Assembly: GCF_024508275.1 (NCBI RefSeq)
Contig: NZ_CP101989.1
Span: 3,720,001 to 3,784,000, forward strand
DNA from: Cellulomonas wangsupingiae
Lineage (GTDB): Bacteria; Actinomycetota; Actinomycetes; Actinomycetales; Cellulomonadaceae
Reading direction: 5' to 3'
DNA: 64,000 nt
Below the pieces are notes generated by a model. The model was given only the letters and a program-made list of their open reading frames with translations, was not told the origin of the DNA and did not search any database. Each line of letters begins with the position of its first letter. Within the stretch, counting starts at the first letter, position 1. Below are positions 15,495-24,463 of the stretch, piece after piece. The position numbers and the translations under genes are program-made.

Positions 15495-16760
15495 TCAGGT
15501 GGCGCACACCCCGGGCAGGAGCTCCGCGCCCAGGGGGTCGGCGCCGGTGCCGGAGTCCGGCGGCGGCGTGACGTCCGGAGGCACCGCGGCGTCCGGTGTC
15601 GCGTCCGGCTCCCCGCCGCCCGCCTCCGTCCCCGCTTCCGCTCCCGTCTGCGTGCCCGCCCCCGGCTGCGGCGCCAGTGACGGCGGCGGCGTGTCCGACG
15701 CCAGCCGCTGCCAGATCTCGTCCGCGGCCGACGTCCACTCCACGCGGTTGGGGTCGCTCGCGGCGGCCGCCACCGGCACACCGGTGAACACGACCCGCGC
15801 CCGGTCCATCCCGCGCAGCGAGTACCCGAAGGCAGCCAGCCGCACCGGGTCGGCGAGCTGCGGGTCGGCGCGCAGCGACCCGAGCACGGCGCGCGCGACG
15901 TCGTACAGCTGGTCGGCGTCGCCCAGCAGGTCCTTGGCGAGCAGCTCGCGCACCGCCGCCTGGACGAACGCCTGCTGCCGCGTGATCCGCGTGAGGTCGC
16001 TGCCCAGCTCCAGGCCCATCCCGGTGCCGTGCCGGGCACGCAGGAAGCCGATGGCCTGCCGGCCGTCCAGGCGCTGCTCGCCGGCCGGCAGGTGCAGGTC
16101 GCCGTAGTCCGGGTCCTCGTCGACCGGCTCGGGCAGGCACATCCGCACGCCGCCGAGCGCGTCGACGACGTCGATCACGCCCGTCATCCGCACCACCACG
16201 TGGTGCGTCACCGTGACGCCCGTGAGCGACTGCACGGTGCCGATGGTGCACGCCGCCGCGTGGTCCGGGTCCCCCTGCGGGCCCGCGCCGATGGAGAACG
16301 CCTCGTTGAACATCGTGCGGCGGGCGCGCGTGACGCCACCGTCGGGGAGCAGGCACTCGGGGACCTCGACGAGCGAGTCGCGAGGGATCGACACGACCTC
16401 GGCCCACGTCCGGTCGCCCGCGACGTGCACGAGCATCGTCGAGTCCGACCGCATCCCCTCCGCGTCGCCCGCGAGCGCGGCGTTCTCCTCGTCCCGCAGG
16501 TCCGTGCCCATGACGAGGACGTTCATGGCCGCGCCGGCGAAGGGGTCGTCGGGCGCCCGGGTCGTCGCGACGGGGGCGGGCGTCGCGAGGACGAGGCCCG
16601 CGGCGTCGCTGACGTCGAGCTGGGAGCGCAGGTCGACGTACACCGCGGCGGCCGCGGAGGCGAGCGTGACGACGACCGCCGTGAGGACGAGCACGGGTCC
16701 TCGCGGGGCCGTGACCGGGACGCGCGCGTGGCGGGGTCCGGGCCGAGGGGCGTCGGGCAC
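15495..16760 (-). CDS. LytR-CpsA-Psr (LCP) family protein
   Basis: The product has 421 residues. It has one N-terminal membrane anchor (about 22-42) and an extracellular LCP domain. Conserved phosphate-binding residues appear in MNVLVMGTDLRD (79-90), MRSDSTMLVHV (Arg104, Asp106) and SIPRDSLVEVP (Arg127, Asp128). LCP enzymes transfer lipid-linked glycopolymers, such as teichuronic-acid-like or other secondary wall polymers, to peptidoglycan. A Pro/Asp/Gly-rich tail ends in a single Cys near the C-terminus (GVCAT). The start is GTG at 16760. The gene ends 20 bases past the iron box of the neighbouring gene. Confidence 0.9.
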   Translation of the reverse strand: MPDAPRPGPRHARVPVTAPRGPVLVLTAVVVTLASAAAAVYVDLRSQLDVSDAAGLVLATPAPVATTRAPDDPFAGAAMNVLVMGTDLRDEENAALAGDAEGMRSDSTMLVHVAGDRTWAEVVSIPRDSLVEVPECLLPDGGVTRARRTMFNEAFSIGAGPQGDPDHAAACTIGTVQSLTGVTVTHHVVVRMTGVIDVVDALGGVRMCLPEPVDEDPDYGDLHLPAGEQRLDGRQAIGFLRARHGTGMGLELGSDLTRITRQQAFVQAAVRELLAKDLLGDADQLYDVARAVLGSLRADPQLADPVRLAAFGYSLRGMDRARVVFTGVPVAAAASDPNRVEWTSAADEIWQRLASDTPPPSLAPQPGAGTQTGAEAGTEAGGGEPDATPDAAVPPDVTPPPDSGTGADPLGAELLPGVCAT

Positions 16761-16846
16761 GTCGCCACGCTAGGACCGCGCCCCCGGTGCGCGGGGCGGG
16801 TCGGTGGGGCGGGGACGTGAAGGTGTCGCGGAGGGTGTGGGCGCGG

Positions 16847-18031
16847 TCACACGGCCGTCGTGCCGAACGCGAGCCCCAGCAGGTACGTCACGGCCGCGGC
16901 GCCGTACCCGATGACGAGCTGGCGCAGCGCGCGCCTGCCGGGTGACGCCCCGGACAGCAGTCCCACGACCGAGCCGGTGCCCAGCAGCGCGACACCCACG
17001 AGCCCGGCGGACCACAGCACGGCCGTCGTCCCGGACGCCCCCAGGAGGTACGGCACGACGGGGATCAGCGCGCCCGACGCGAAGAAGCAGAAGCTCGCGA
17101 GGGCCGCGCCCCACGCGGTGCCGATCGCCTCGTGCTCGTCGCGCTCGACCTCGGCGGGACGCACGTCGGCGGGCACGGCCGGTGCCGCACCGTCCCCCGG
17201 CGGCAGCGTCGTCGACGTGCGCAGCAGCGACGCGTCGACGGCCTGCTGCGCCTCGTACTGCGCGAGCGAGGCGAGCACGACGTCGGCGCGGGCGTGCGCG
17301 TCGGCGGCGCTCATCCCGCGCGCGCGGTAGACCAGCGCGAGCTCGTTGACGGCGACGTCGAGGTCCGCGAGCGCGGCCGCGGCGTCCGCGTCGGGACGCG
17401 ACGCCTCCAGCAGCTCGCGCTGCGAGCGGACGGACACGTACTCCCCGGCGCCCATGGACAGCGCACCGGCGAGCAGCCCCGCGAGGCCCGTGAGCAGGAC
17501 CGTCTGCGTCGCGACGCCACTGGCACCGATGCCCAGGACGAGCGCCAGGTTCGACACCAGCCCGTCGTTCGCGCCGAACACCGCCGCTCGGAACGTGCCG
17601 GAGATCTGCTGCCGCCCGCGCATCGCCAGCCCGCGGACGACCTCCTCGTGGATCTGCTCGTCCGCGGCCATGCGCGCCGTCGCCTCGGCGTCCTGCCCGT
17701 ACCCGGAGCGGGCCTCGGCGCGCTGCGCGAGCGCGTAGACCCACACGGACCCGAACCGTCGCGCGAGCCACCCGAGCACCCGCGTGCGCCAGTCCCCGCG
17801 CAGCGGGCGGCCGACGTCGTCCCCCAGCAGCTCCAGCCAGTGCGACTCGTGCCGCCGCTCGGCCTCCGCGAGGGCGAGCAGGATCTCGCGCTCCTCGCCC
17901 TGGCGACGCGCCGCGAGGTCCCGGTAGACGGCGCCCTCGGCGCGCTCGTCGGCCAGGTTGCGCCGCCAGCGGCGCAGCTGGGCGGGCGTCGGGCGGGCGC
18001 TGCCGGCCCGCTCGGGCGTGGGGGTGGTCAT
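16847..18031 (-). CDS. Ferritin-like domain plus VIT1/CCC1 metal transporter (MbfA-like)
   Basis: The product has 394 residues and fuses two domains. Residues about 20-150 are a rubrerythrin-like di-iron domain with the pairs ERAEGAVYRDLA, AEAERRHESHWLELL and ADEQIHEEVV. Residues about 155-394 are the VIT1/CCC1 transport domain with FGANDGLVSNLALVLG and several membrane helices. Relatives such as rhizobial MbfA export iron or manganese and sense metal through the ferritin-like domain. Start ATG 18031 was chosen over an upstream open frame because the domain begins shortly after. It is divergent from the giant LuxR gene. Confidence 0.9.
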   Translation of the reverse strand: MTTPTPERAGSARPTPAQLRRWRRNLADERAEGAVYRDLAARRQGEEREILLALAEAERRHESHWLELLGDDVGRPLRGDWRTRVLGWLARRFGSVWVYALAQRAEARSGYGQDAEATARMAADEQIHEEVVRGLAMRGRQQISGTFRAAVFGANDGLVSNLALVLGIGASGVATQTVLLTGLAGLLAGALSMGAGEYVSVRSQRELLEASRPDADAAAALADLDVAVNELALVYRARGMSAADAHARADVVLASLAQYEAQQAVDASLLRTSTTLPPGDGAAPAVPADVRPAEVERDEHEAIGTAWGAALASFCFFASGALIPVVPYLLGASGTTAVLWSAGLVGVALLGTGSVVGLLSGASPGRRALRQLVIGYGAAAVTYLLGLAFGTTAV

Positions 18032-18214
18032 CGGGCTCCGGTGGTCGCTGTCGGGTGGGGCGTGCAGCGGCACGCTAGAGGCTGCGGCGGGGTTGCGATA
18101 ACGGGCGGCGCCCGAGTGCCGGTGCCCGGCACGCCGCGTTTCGGCCGGCCGAACGCCCGCCGCGCGGGCTCGTGCGCGGGTGCGCGTGTCCGGTTCGCAC
18201 CCGATACTGGCGAC

Positions 18215-20872
18215 GTGACGACCGAGGGGCCGTCGCCCGCTCACCCCGGGCACGGCAGGGGGACGGTGGGGACGCCGGCGCAGGCGTCACCGCGGGGTCC
18301 CGTGAGCGCAGTGCCCCGCGCGCGCCTGCTCGACCGGCTCGACGCCCGGGGCGTCGTCCTGCGCGCGGTGCCCGGGTACGGCCGCACCACGCTGGCCGGC
18401 GGGTGGGCCGACCGGGAGCGCGCGCACGGCCGTCCGGTCGCCTGGCCGACGCCCCCGGCGCCCGGCGAGGGGACGAGCGCCTGGCCGGCGGTCCGCGACG
18501 CGCTGGCCGCGGCCCTGAGGGACGCGGGCGCCGACGTCCCCGCGGACGCCTCACCGGCCGTGCTCGCCGCGGCGGTCGACGCGAGCGGTGCGCCCGTCGC
18601 GCTCGTCCTCGACGACGCCGACGACCTCGGGCCGGACGCGCTCGCGGTCGCGGCGCTGCTGACCGCCAGCTCGGCGCTGCGCGTGCTCGTCGTGACCGGG
18701 ACCGGCCCGCGTCCGCTGTCCGGCGCCGCGGTGCAGCCGGTCGTGGCGGCCGTCGACCGGCTGCCCGGTGCCGTCACGCTGACCGCCCGTGACCTGGCGC
18801 TGACGCCGACCGAGCTGCGGGACGCCGCCGCCGGGTGGGGGCACCCGGTGGACGACGGCACGGTGGCGCGGCTCCACGACCTCACGGGCGGCTGGGCCGG
18901 CCTCGCCCGCACCGTCCTCGACGACACCCGGCCCCAGGACGCCGGCCCGGCCACCGCCGCCGGCTACGCGTACGCGCGCGGCACCGCGCTGCCCGTCCTG
19001 CGGGCCGCCGGCCTGCTGGACGTCGCCGCCCTCGTCGCGACCGCGGCGGACCCGACGGGCGACACCGTGCGTCTGCTCCTCGAGGAGACCGGGCACGCGC
19101 CGGCGACGGGCGACGTGGACGTGCTGCTCGCGCTCGAGGCCCTCGGCGTGGCCCGGCGGCTGACGGCCGAGCAGTCCGCGTCGCGCTGGCACGTGCCGGG
19201 CCTGCTGCGGGAGGTCCTGCGCCGCGACCTGGAGGACCGGTCCCCCGCGCTCGCCACCGACCTGCACCGCCGGCTGGCCCGCCGCGCGCTCGACGCGGTG
19301 CCGCCCGACCTGCGCGTCGCCGTCGAGCACGCCGCGCGGGCGCGCGACTGGCCGCTGCTGGAGACGTGCTGGATCGACTTCGGGACCTACCTCGTGGCGA
19401 TGGGCGGCCCCGACGTCGATGCCGTGTACGCCGCGGTCCCGCAGGAGGTCGCGCAGACGTCCACCGTCCTGGAGCTGGCGCGCGCCGCCGCCCGTCGTGG
19501 GCACGACGCCCAGGACGACGCACCCACCCTCGTCCTGCGGCTCATGACCGAGCTCGGCTCCCTCGCGCTGGCCGGCGAGTGGCGGAGCCTGACGCCCGCG
19601 GGCCGCTGGACGGGCGCGGCGGCGGCGCTCGTCGCGGCCCGGGCGCGGGGCGACATGCCACGCGCCATGGCGGTGATGCGCGAGACGGAGATCGCGGCGG
19701 CGAGGGCGGGCGTGCACGGCGGCACGTCGTCCCGGTCCTACTGGTGGTTCCTGGTGCAGGGCGGCCGCACGGCCCTGCTCGACGGCGACATCGGGTCGGC
19801 GCTCGACCTGCCGATGCGCGCCTACGAGCTCGCCGACCCCCTCCACGCCCCCGACGTACGCGCGTCAGCGGCCGGGCACGTCGCCCTCGTCCACGCGCTC
19901 GACGGCCTGCTGGCGGACGCCGAGCGGTGGCTCGTGCGGCACGTCGAGACCCTGCAGCCCGAGTGGGAGGAGCGCGTCCCCGACGTCGCCGCGGACGTCG
20001 CCGAGGCGATGGTCGCCACCGACAGGCTCGACCTGCCCGCCGCGGACGCCGCGCTCGCGCGGGTCGGGCTGCGCATGCAGTCGCCCGACGTGAGCTGGCC
20101 GTTCGTCATGCGCGCCCGCGTGCGCCGCGCCGTGCTCTTCGGGGACGCGGAGGCGGGGCTCGCCGAGCTCGAGCAGGTCGAGCGGATGCACCACGTCTGG
20201 CTGACGCACGCCCCGCTGGTGCAGCGGATCGTGCTGCGGCTGCGGGCCGAGCTCCTGCTGGCGCTCGGCGAGCCGGAGCGCGTGTCCGACCTGCTCGCCG
20301 ACACCGACCCGACGGGCCTGTGGAGCGACGTGCCCCGCGCCCGGTGGCTCCTGCTGACCGGCGACCCGCTCGTCGCGCTGCGCGCCGCCGCCGTCGGCGG
20401 CCGCCGCCACCGGGTGAACCTCGCGGACCGCCTCGACCTGCTGGTCCTCGAGGCGTGGGCGGCGCACGAGGCGCAGCAGCCGGCGCTGGCGGTCCGGTCG
20501 TTCCGCAGCGCGCGACGGCTGGCGGCGCAGCACGACACGCTGCGCAGCTTCGCGCACCTGCCGGTCCCGGTGCGCGACGCGCTGGTGGAGGAGTCCGGGC
20601 TCCCGTTCGACGACGACGAGCAGGCGCGGCTCGACGCGACGGGACCGGCGGGGTCCGACCCCGCGCGCGGGCTGCCGCTGACCCCGCGGGAACGCACCGT
20701 GCTGTCGCTGCTCGACCGGCACGGCACGACCCAGCAGGTCGCCGACGTGCTCGCCGTGTCCGTCGGCACCGCGCGCACGCAGGTGCTGCGCATCTACGCG
20801 AAGCTCGGCGTCCACGACCGGCAGGCCGCGCTGCGCCGGGCGCACGAGCTCGGGGTCCTGCGGCGGCCCTGA
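18215..20872 (+). CDS. Large LuxR-family (LAL/MalT-like) regulator
   Basis: The product has 885 residues. The layout is an N-terminal STAND-type ATPase region (about 30-330), a long alpha-helical TPR-like region (about 350-800) and a C-terminal LuxR HTH (LTPRERTVLSLLDRHGTTQQ, then VADVLAVSVGTARTQVLR). The Walker A loop reads PGYGRTTL (residues 53-60) with Arg where Lys is expected; Walker B is VALVLDDADDL. ATP binding may therefore be weak or lost. The GTG at 18215 lies six bases after GATACT, so the transcript is likely leaderless. Such regulators activate operons in response to ligands; the target is unknown. Confidence 0.85.
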   Translation: MTTEGPSPAHPGHGRGTVGTPAQASPRGPVSAVPRARLLDRLDARGVVLRAVPGYGRTTLAGGWADRERAHGRPVAWPTPPAPGEGTSAWPAVRDALAAALRDAGADVPADASPAVLAAAVDASGAPVALVLDDADDLGPDALAVAALLTASSALRVLVVTGTGPRPLSGAAVQPVVAAVDRLPGAVTLTARDLALTPTELRDAAAGWGHPVDDGTVARLHDLTGGWAGLARTVLDDTRPQDAGPATAAGYAYARGTALPVLRAAGLLDVAALVATAADPTGDTVRLLLEETGHAPATGDVDVLLALEALGVARRLTAEQSASRWHVPGLLREVLRRDLEDRSPALATDLHRRLARRALDAVPPDLRVAVEHAARARDWPLLETCWIDFGTYLVAMGGPDVDAVYAAVPQEVAQTSTVLELARAAARRGHDAQDDAPTLVLRLMTELGSLALAGEWRSLTPAGRWTGAAAALVAARARGDMPRAMAVMRETEIAAARAGVHGGTSSRSYWWFLVQGGRTALLDGDIGSALDLPMRAYELADPLHAPDVRASAAGHVALVHALDGLLADAERWLVRHVETLQPEWEERVPDVAADVAEAMVATDRLDLPAADAALARVGLRMQSPDVSWPFVMRARVRRAVLFGDAEAGLAELEQVERMHHVWLTHAPLVQRIVLRLRAELLLALGEPERVSDLLADTDPTGLWSDVPRARWLLLTGDPLVALRAAAVGGRRHRVNLADRLDLLVLEAWAAHEAQQPALAVRSFRSARRLAAQHDTLRSFAHLPVPVRDALVEESGLPFDDDEQARLDATGPAGSDPARGLPLTPRERTVLSLLDRHGTTQQVADVLAVSVGTARTQVLRIYAKLGVHDRQAALRRAHELGVLRRP

Positions 20873-20914
20873 CGGGACGGGTCGGCGCCCGGGCCGTCAG
20901 GTCCGCCCGGGCCG

Positions 20915-21280
20915 TCAGTCGTCCCAGGGCGGCGTCTCGTCGAGCCGCGCGTAGTACTTCGCCAGGTGGGAGCGCACACGGTCGCGGTCCTTCGCGGGCA
21001 GGTCGACGCCGCCGCGCGAACCCTGCATGACGGCCGCCGCGGCGAACACGCCGCGCGGCACCGCGACCAGCCGGTCGTCGACGACGTCCGCGATCAGCAG
21101 CTTGTACGCCGTGAAGTTCTCCTTCTTGTCCGCGTCGTACCAGACGTGCGCGTCGCGGTACCGCTCGTTCGGCTCGTCCTGCGCGTCCGCCCAGGCACGC
21201 ACCCGCTTCTCGGCGGCCGCGCCGTCCCACTCGCGGTCGCGGTCGGCCAGCGGCAGGTCCTGGAAGGCGGTCACCGCCAT
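20915..21280 (-). CDS. Small protein with phage prohead-protease C-terminal-like domain
   Basis: The product has 121 residues, starting MAVTAFQDLPLADRDREWDG. The sequence AYKLLIADVVDDRLVAVPRG, followed by VFAAAAVMQGSRGGVDLPAKD and SHLAKYYARL, resembles a small domain seen at the C-terminus of HK97-type prohead proteases and in free-standing bacterial proteins. No phage genes lie around it. A GAGAGGA ribosome site lies about 9 bases before ATG 21280. It is followed by nothing closely related: the next gene on this strand ends upstream at 21334. Its role is unknown. Confidence 0.7.
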   Translation of the reverse strand: MAVTAFQDLPLADRDREWDGAAAEKRVRAWADAQDEPNERYRDAHVWYDADKKENFTAYKLLIADVVDDRLVAVPRGVFAAAAVMQGSRGGVDLPAKDRDRVRSHLAKYYARLDETPPWDD

Positions 21281-21333
21281 GGTGGTGGTCCTCTCGTCGG
21301 GTGGTCGTCGGTCGTCCTCCGTCGAGGGCCCTG

Positions 21334-22335
21334 TCAGTCGGCGGGTGCGGCCGCGCGCAGCCGCTCGAGCAGCGGGCCTGCCGCCTCGTCCAGGAACTGC
21401 TGCTGCAGCGCGTCGCCCACCTGGACGACGGCCACGTCGGTGAAGCCCGCCTCCCAGTACGCGGCGACGGCCTCGACGACCGCGTCGAGATCCGGCCCGC
21501 ACGGGATGGACGCGGCCACGTCCTCGGGGCGGACGAACTGGCTCGCGGCCTCGAACGCCTCGGTCGTCGGCAGGTCGGCGTTGACCTTCCAGCCGCCGCC
21601 GAACCACCGGAACTCGTCGTGCGCGCGGGCCACCGCCTCGTCACGGTCCGGGCCCCACGAGATCGGGACCTGCCCGATCTTGCGGGACGGCCCGACCACC
21701 TCCAGCGACCCCAGCCCCGCGCGGGCCTCGTCCCACCGCCGGACCAGGTCCGCGTCGGGCTCGACCGCGACCAGGTGGTCCGCGAGCCCGGAGAACCGTG
21801 ACACCGACTGCCCGCCCGACACGGCGACGCCGATCGGCACCCGCGTGTCCGGCAGGTCCCACAGCCGCGCGGAGTCGACGCGGAAGTGGGCGCCCTCGTA
21901 GGTGACGCGCTCGCCGTCGAAGAGCCGGTGGATGATCTCGAGGGCCTCCTCGAGCATGTCGTGCCGCTCCCCCACGGCCGGCCAGCGCTCGCCGACGACG
22001 TGCTCGTTGAGGTTCTCCCCCGCCCCGACGTTGAGCGTGAACCTGCCCTCGGACAGCAGCGCCATGGTCGCGGCCTTCTGCGCGACGACCGCCGGGTGGT
22101 AGCGGATCGTCGGGCAGGTCACGTACGTCATGAGCTCGAGGCGCTCGGTCGCCTGGGCGACGGCACCCAGCACGCTCCACGCGTACGGTGCGTGGCCCTG
22201 GGCGTCGAGCCACGGGAAGTAGTGGTCCGAGGACACGGCGAAGTCGAAGCCCAGCCGGTCCGCGTGCTGCGCGTAGCCCACGAGCTCGCGCGGACCGGAC
22301 TGCTCGGTCATGAGGGTGTACCCGAAGCGCGTCAC
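21334..22335 (-). CDS. LLM class F420-dependent oxidoreductase
   Basis: The product has 333 residues and a luciferase-like TIM barrel that binds coenzyme F420 or FMN. The N-terminus VTRFGYTLMTEQSGPRELVG and the region FAVSSDHYFPWLDAQGHAPY match the F420-dependent glucose-6-phosphate-dehydrogenase-like subgroup (TIGR03557). The glycine-rich NVGAGENLNEHV motif is the cofactor-binding site. GTG 22335 is the start. The gene is divergent from the Gfo/Idh/MocA gene, with 87 bases between them. The substrate is not known; family members act on hydroxyl, carbonyl or quinone groups. Confidence 0.88.
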   Translation of the reverse strand: MTRFGYTLMTEQSGPRELVGYAQHADRLGFDFAVSSDHYFPWLDAQGHAPYAWSVLGAVAQATERLELMTYVTCPTIRYHPAVVAQKAATMALLSEGRFTLNVGAGENLNEHVVGERWPAVGERHDMLEEALEIIHRLFDGERVTYEGAHFRVDSARLWDLPDTRVPIGVAVSGGQSVSRFSGLADHLVAVEPDADLVRRWDEARAGLGSLEVVGPSRKIGQVPISWGPDRDEAVARAHDEFRWFGGGWKVNADLPTTEAFEAASQFVRPEDVAASIPCGPDLDAVVEAVAAYWEAGFTDVAVVQVGDALQQQFLDEAAGPLLERLRAAAPAD

Positions 22336-22422
22336 GACACGAGGATGACCCGCGCGGCACGCACCGGCATCCCGAGAGCGCGGGTGCGGGCTAGGGTCGT
22401 CGACGGCGACGAGGAGGTCCGT

Positions 22423-23541
22423 GTGACGCAGCAGCCGGTGCGGTTCGGCGTGGTGGGGTCCGGGTGGCGGGCCGAGTTCTTCGTGCGCGTCGCGCGCCTG
22501 ATGCCGGACCGGTTCCGGTGCGTCGGCGTCGTGACCCGCACCGCCCAGCGCGGTGCGCAGGTCGAGGCGGCGTGGGGCGTGCCGACGGTCCGGACGATCG
22601 AGGAGCTGGTCACCGGCGCCCTGCCGGGTGCCGGTGCGGCACCCGACCGGCCCGAGCTGGTCGTCACGGCGACCCCCTGGCCCGTCACGCCCGACGCGGT
22701 GCGGGAGATCGTCGACGCGGCGGTCCCCGTGCTCGCCGAGACGCCCCCCGCGCCCGACGCCGCCGGCCTGCGCGACCTGTGGGCCGACGTGGGCGCGACG
22801 GGACTCGTGCAGGTCGCGGAGCACTCGCCGTCGATGCCCGCGCACCGCGCGCGGCGGGCCGTCGTCGAGGCCGGGGTCATCGGCGCGCCGACGAGCGTGC
22901 AGGTCTCCTCGACGCACCTGTACCACGCGGTCGGGCTGGGCCGGTACCTGCTGGGCGCCGGCCGCGGACCGGTGACGGTGCGCGCGCAGGCGTTCACCGC
23001 GCCGCTCGTCGACCCGGTCGGGCGCGAGGGCTGGACGGACTCCGGCGGGGCCGCACCGGTGCGGTCGGTCCTCGCGACCCTCGACCTGGGCGACGGCCGG
23101 TCGGTCCTCTACGACTTCACGGACAACCAGTGGTACAACCCGCTGCGCACCAACCGCGTCGTGGTGCGCGGATCGCACGGCGAGATCGTCGACGACACCG
23201 TGACGCGGTGGGTCGACGAGCGCACGGTGCTGACGTCGTCGATCGTGCGGCGCCAGTCGGGCATCGAGCAGAACCTCGACGGCTTCGACCTCGAGCACCT
23301 GTCGATGGACGGGCGCGTGCTGTACCGCAACCCGTTCGTCGGGGCGCGTCTCGCGGACGACGACCTCGCGGTGGCGCACCTGCTCGACGACACCGGTGCG
23401 TGGCTGCGCGGCGACGCACCGCCGCCGTACCCGCTGGCCGACGGCTGCCAGGACCACCTGCTGGGCCTGGCGATCGAGGAGTCCGCCCGGACGGGCGAGC
23501 CGGTGACGACGGCCGCGGAGCCCTGGTCCGACGCCCTGTGA
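22423..23541 (+). CDS. Gfo/Idh/MocA family oxidoreductase
   Basis: The product has 372 residues. An N-terminal Rossmann fold (FGVVGSGWRAEFFVRVA, residues about 8-24) binds NAD(P), and the C-terminal alpha/beta domain ends at SDAL. The EKP motif that usually carries the catalytic Lys is replaced by LAETPPAPDA (about residues 105-114), so the enzyme may lack normal dehydrogenase chemistry or use another base. GTG 22423 has a GAGGAGG ribosome site. A possible -10 TAGGGT is at 22392-22397. The gene ends before the family 1 repeat at 23634 and converges on the 23754 membrane-protein gene. Confidence 0.85.
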   Translation: MTQQPVRFGVVGSGWRAEFFVRVARLMPDRFRCVGVVTRTAQRGAQVEAAWGVPTVRTIEELVTGALPGAGAAPDRPELVVTATPWPVTPDAVREIVDAAVPVLAETPPAPDAAGLRDLWADVGATGLVQVAEHSPSMPAHRARRAVVEAGVIGAPTSVQVSSTHLYHAVGLGRYLLGAGRGPVTVRAQAFTAPLVDPVGREGWTDSGGAAPVRSVLATLDLGDGRSVLYDFTDNQWYNPLRTNRVVVRGSHGEIVDDTVTRWVDERTVLTSSIVRRQSGIEQNLDGFDLEHLSMDGRVLYRNPFVGARLADDDLAVAHLLDDTGAWLRGDAPPPYPLADGCQDHLLGLAIEESARTGEPVTTAAEPWSDAL

Positions 23542-23633
23542 GGGACCGCCGAGCCACGACCCCGACCCGCTGACGCCGTCCCTCCGTCCCACCCGGCCCC
23601 GTCCCCCGTCGTCCGCTTCGCGGGACGCCGGCC

Positions 23634-23695
23634 CCGCGAGACCGGGCTGAGGTCGTTCATGGCAGGGCTCGAGCGACCTGAGCCCGGTCTCGCGG
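23634..23695. repeat. Dispersed palindromic repeat, family 1, copy B
   Basis: Left arm CGCGAGACCGGGCTGAGGTC (from 23635) and right arm GACCTGAGCCCGGTCTCGCG (ending 23694) pair over about 21 bp with one mismatch and an 18-base loop. It shares the CGCGAGACCGGGCT core with copy A at 2113. It lies between the convergent ends of the oxidoreductase (23541) and the membrane-protein gene (23754). Confidence 0.82.
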
Positions 23696-23753
23696 GAGCG
23701 TCGTCCCGGTGGGTGGACATCTCCGTCGACGGGGTGCGCCCGGGGGCGCGGGG

Positions 23754-24398
23754 TCAGGGGGTGGGGTGGGCCGGGTGGGAGGTGGGGTGGTCGGCCGGCG
23801 TCTCCGGGGCGTCGTCCGTGTCCGGGGCGTCGTCCTCGCCCGCGGAGTCGGCGAAGACCTGCCACACCGGTCCGGCGAGGAACCAGATGCCCATGACGAG
23901 CGTCGCCCGTCCCGCCCAGCCGAGCAGCACCTGCCGCTGCGCGGGGTCGTCGGCGATGAGCAGGAGCACCCCGAGCACCGCGACCGCCACGGCCCACGCC
24001 AGCAGCACCCGCAGCCACAGCTTCCACTCGTGCACGACCTTGGCGCGCCCGCCCGACGGCACGCGCGGCGGTCGCGGCCCGTCGAAGAGCCGCCACGCGA
24101 CCCACCCGTCGACCTTGTGGACGGTGTACCTGCCGAACGCGACCGTGAACCCGAGGTAGAGCGCCGCCAGCCCGTGGGTCCACGTCGCCTCGGCGCCGCG
24201 CAGCAGGTCGGTGACCGTGGCGACCAGCAGGACGACCTCGATGAGCGGCTCGCACAGCAGCAGCACGGTCGACAGCCGCCGGCGGCGGAGCACGTAGCGC
24301 GCGACGACGGCCGCGGCGAGGAACACCCAGAAGGCCACCTCGCACGTGATCACCAGCGCGGCGACGGGGTGGTCGCGGACCCACTCGACGATCTCCAT
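23754..24398 (-). CDS. Integral membrane protein of unknown function
   Basis: The product has 214 residues. About five membrane helices are seen, the first being AALVITCEVAFWVFLAAAVV (about 13-32). The last is WAGRATLVMGIWFLAGPVW, then a hydrophilic acidic tail rich in Asp, Pro, His and Thr. Similar proteins occur in actinobacteria and Bacillus (YmcC-like) without an assigned function. The ATG at 24398 lies 41 bases downstream (in transcription order) of the palindrome 24440-24452, which may regulate it. It is divergent from the histidine-kinase gene. Confidence 0.75.
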   Translation of the reverse strand: MEIVEWVRDHPVAALVITCEVAFWVFLAAAVVARYVLRRRRLSTVLLLCEPLIEVVLLVATVTDLLRGAEATWTHGLAALYLGFTVAFGRYTVHKVDGWVAWRLFDGPRPPRVPSGGRAKVVHEWKLWLRVLLAWAVAVAVLGVLLLIADDPAQRQVLLGWAGRATLVMGIWFLAGPVWQVFADSAGEDDAPDTDDAPETPADHPTSHPAHPTP

Positions 24399-24439
24399 GC
24401 CCCGACGGTCCCGCGGCGGCCCGGGCGGGCGCGTCCGGC

Positions 24440-24452
24440 GTTCGGACCGAAC
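24440..24452. promoter_or_regulatory. Palindrome in divergent promoter region (minor)
   Basis: GTTCGGACCGAAC is a perfect 13-base inverted repeat around a central A. It shares the TTCGGAC core with the larger palindrome at 24464-24483. Together they suggest a two-site operator for one regulator. Confidence 0.5.
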
Positions 24453-24463
24453 CGCGCGCGCCG

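Noticed and set aside
20915..21280. Prophage remnant
   Set aside because: One domain is phage-like, but no integrase, capsid, tail or attachment site is seen around it.
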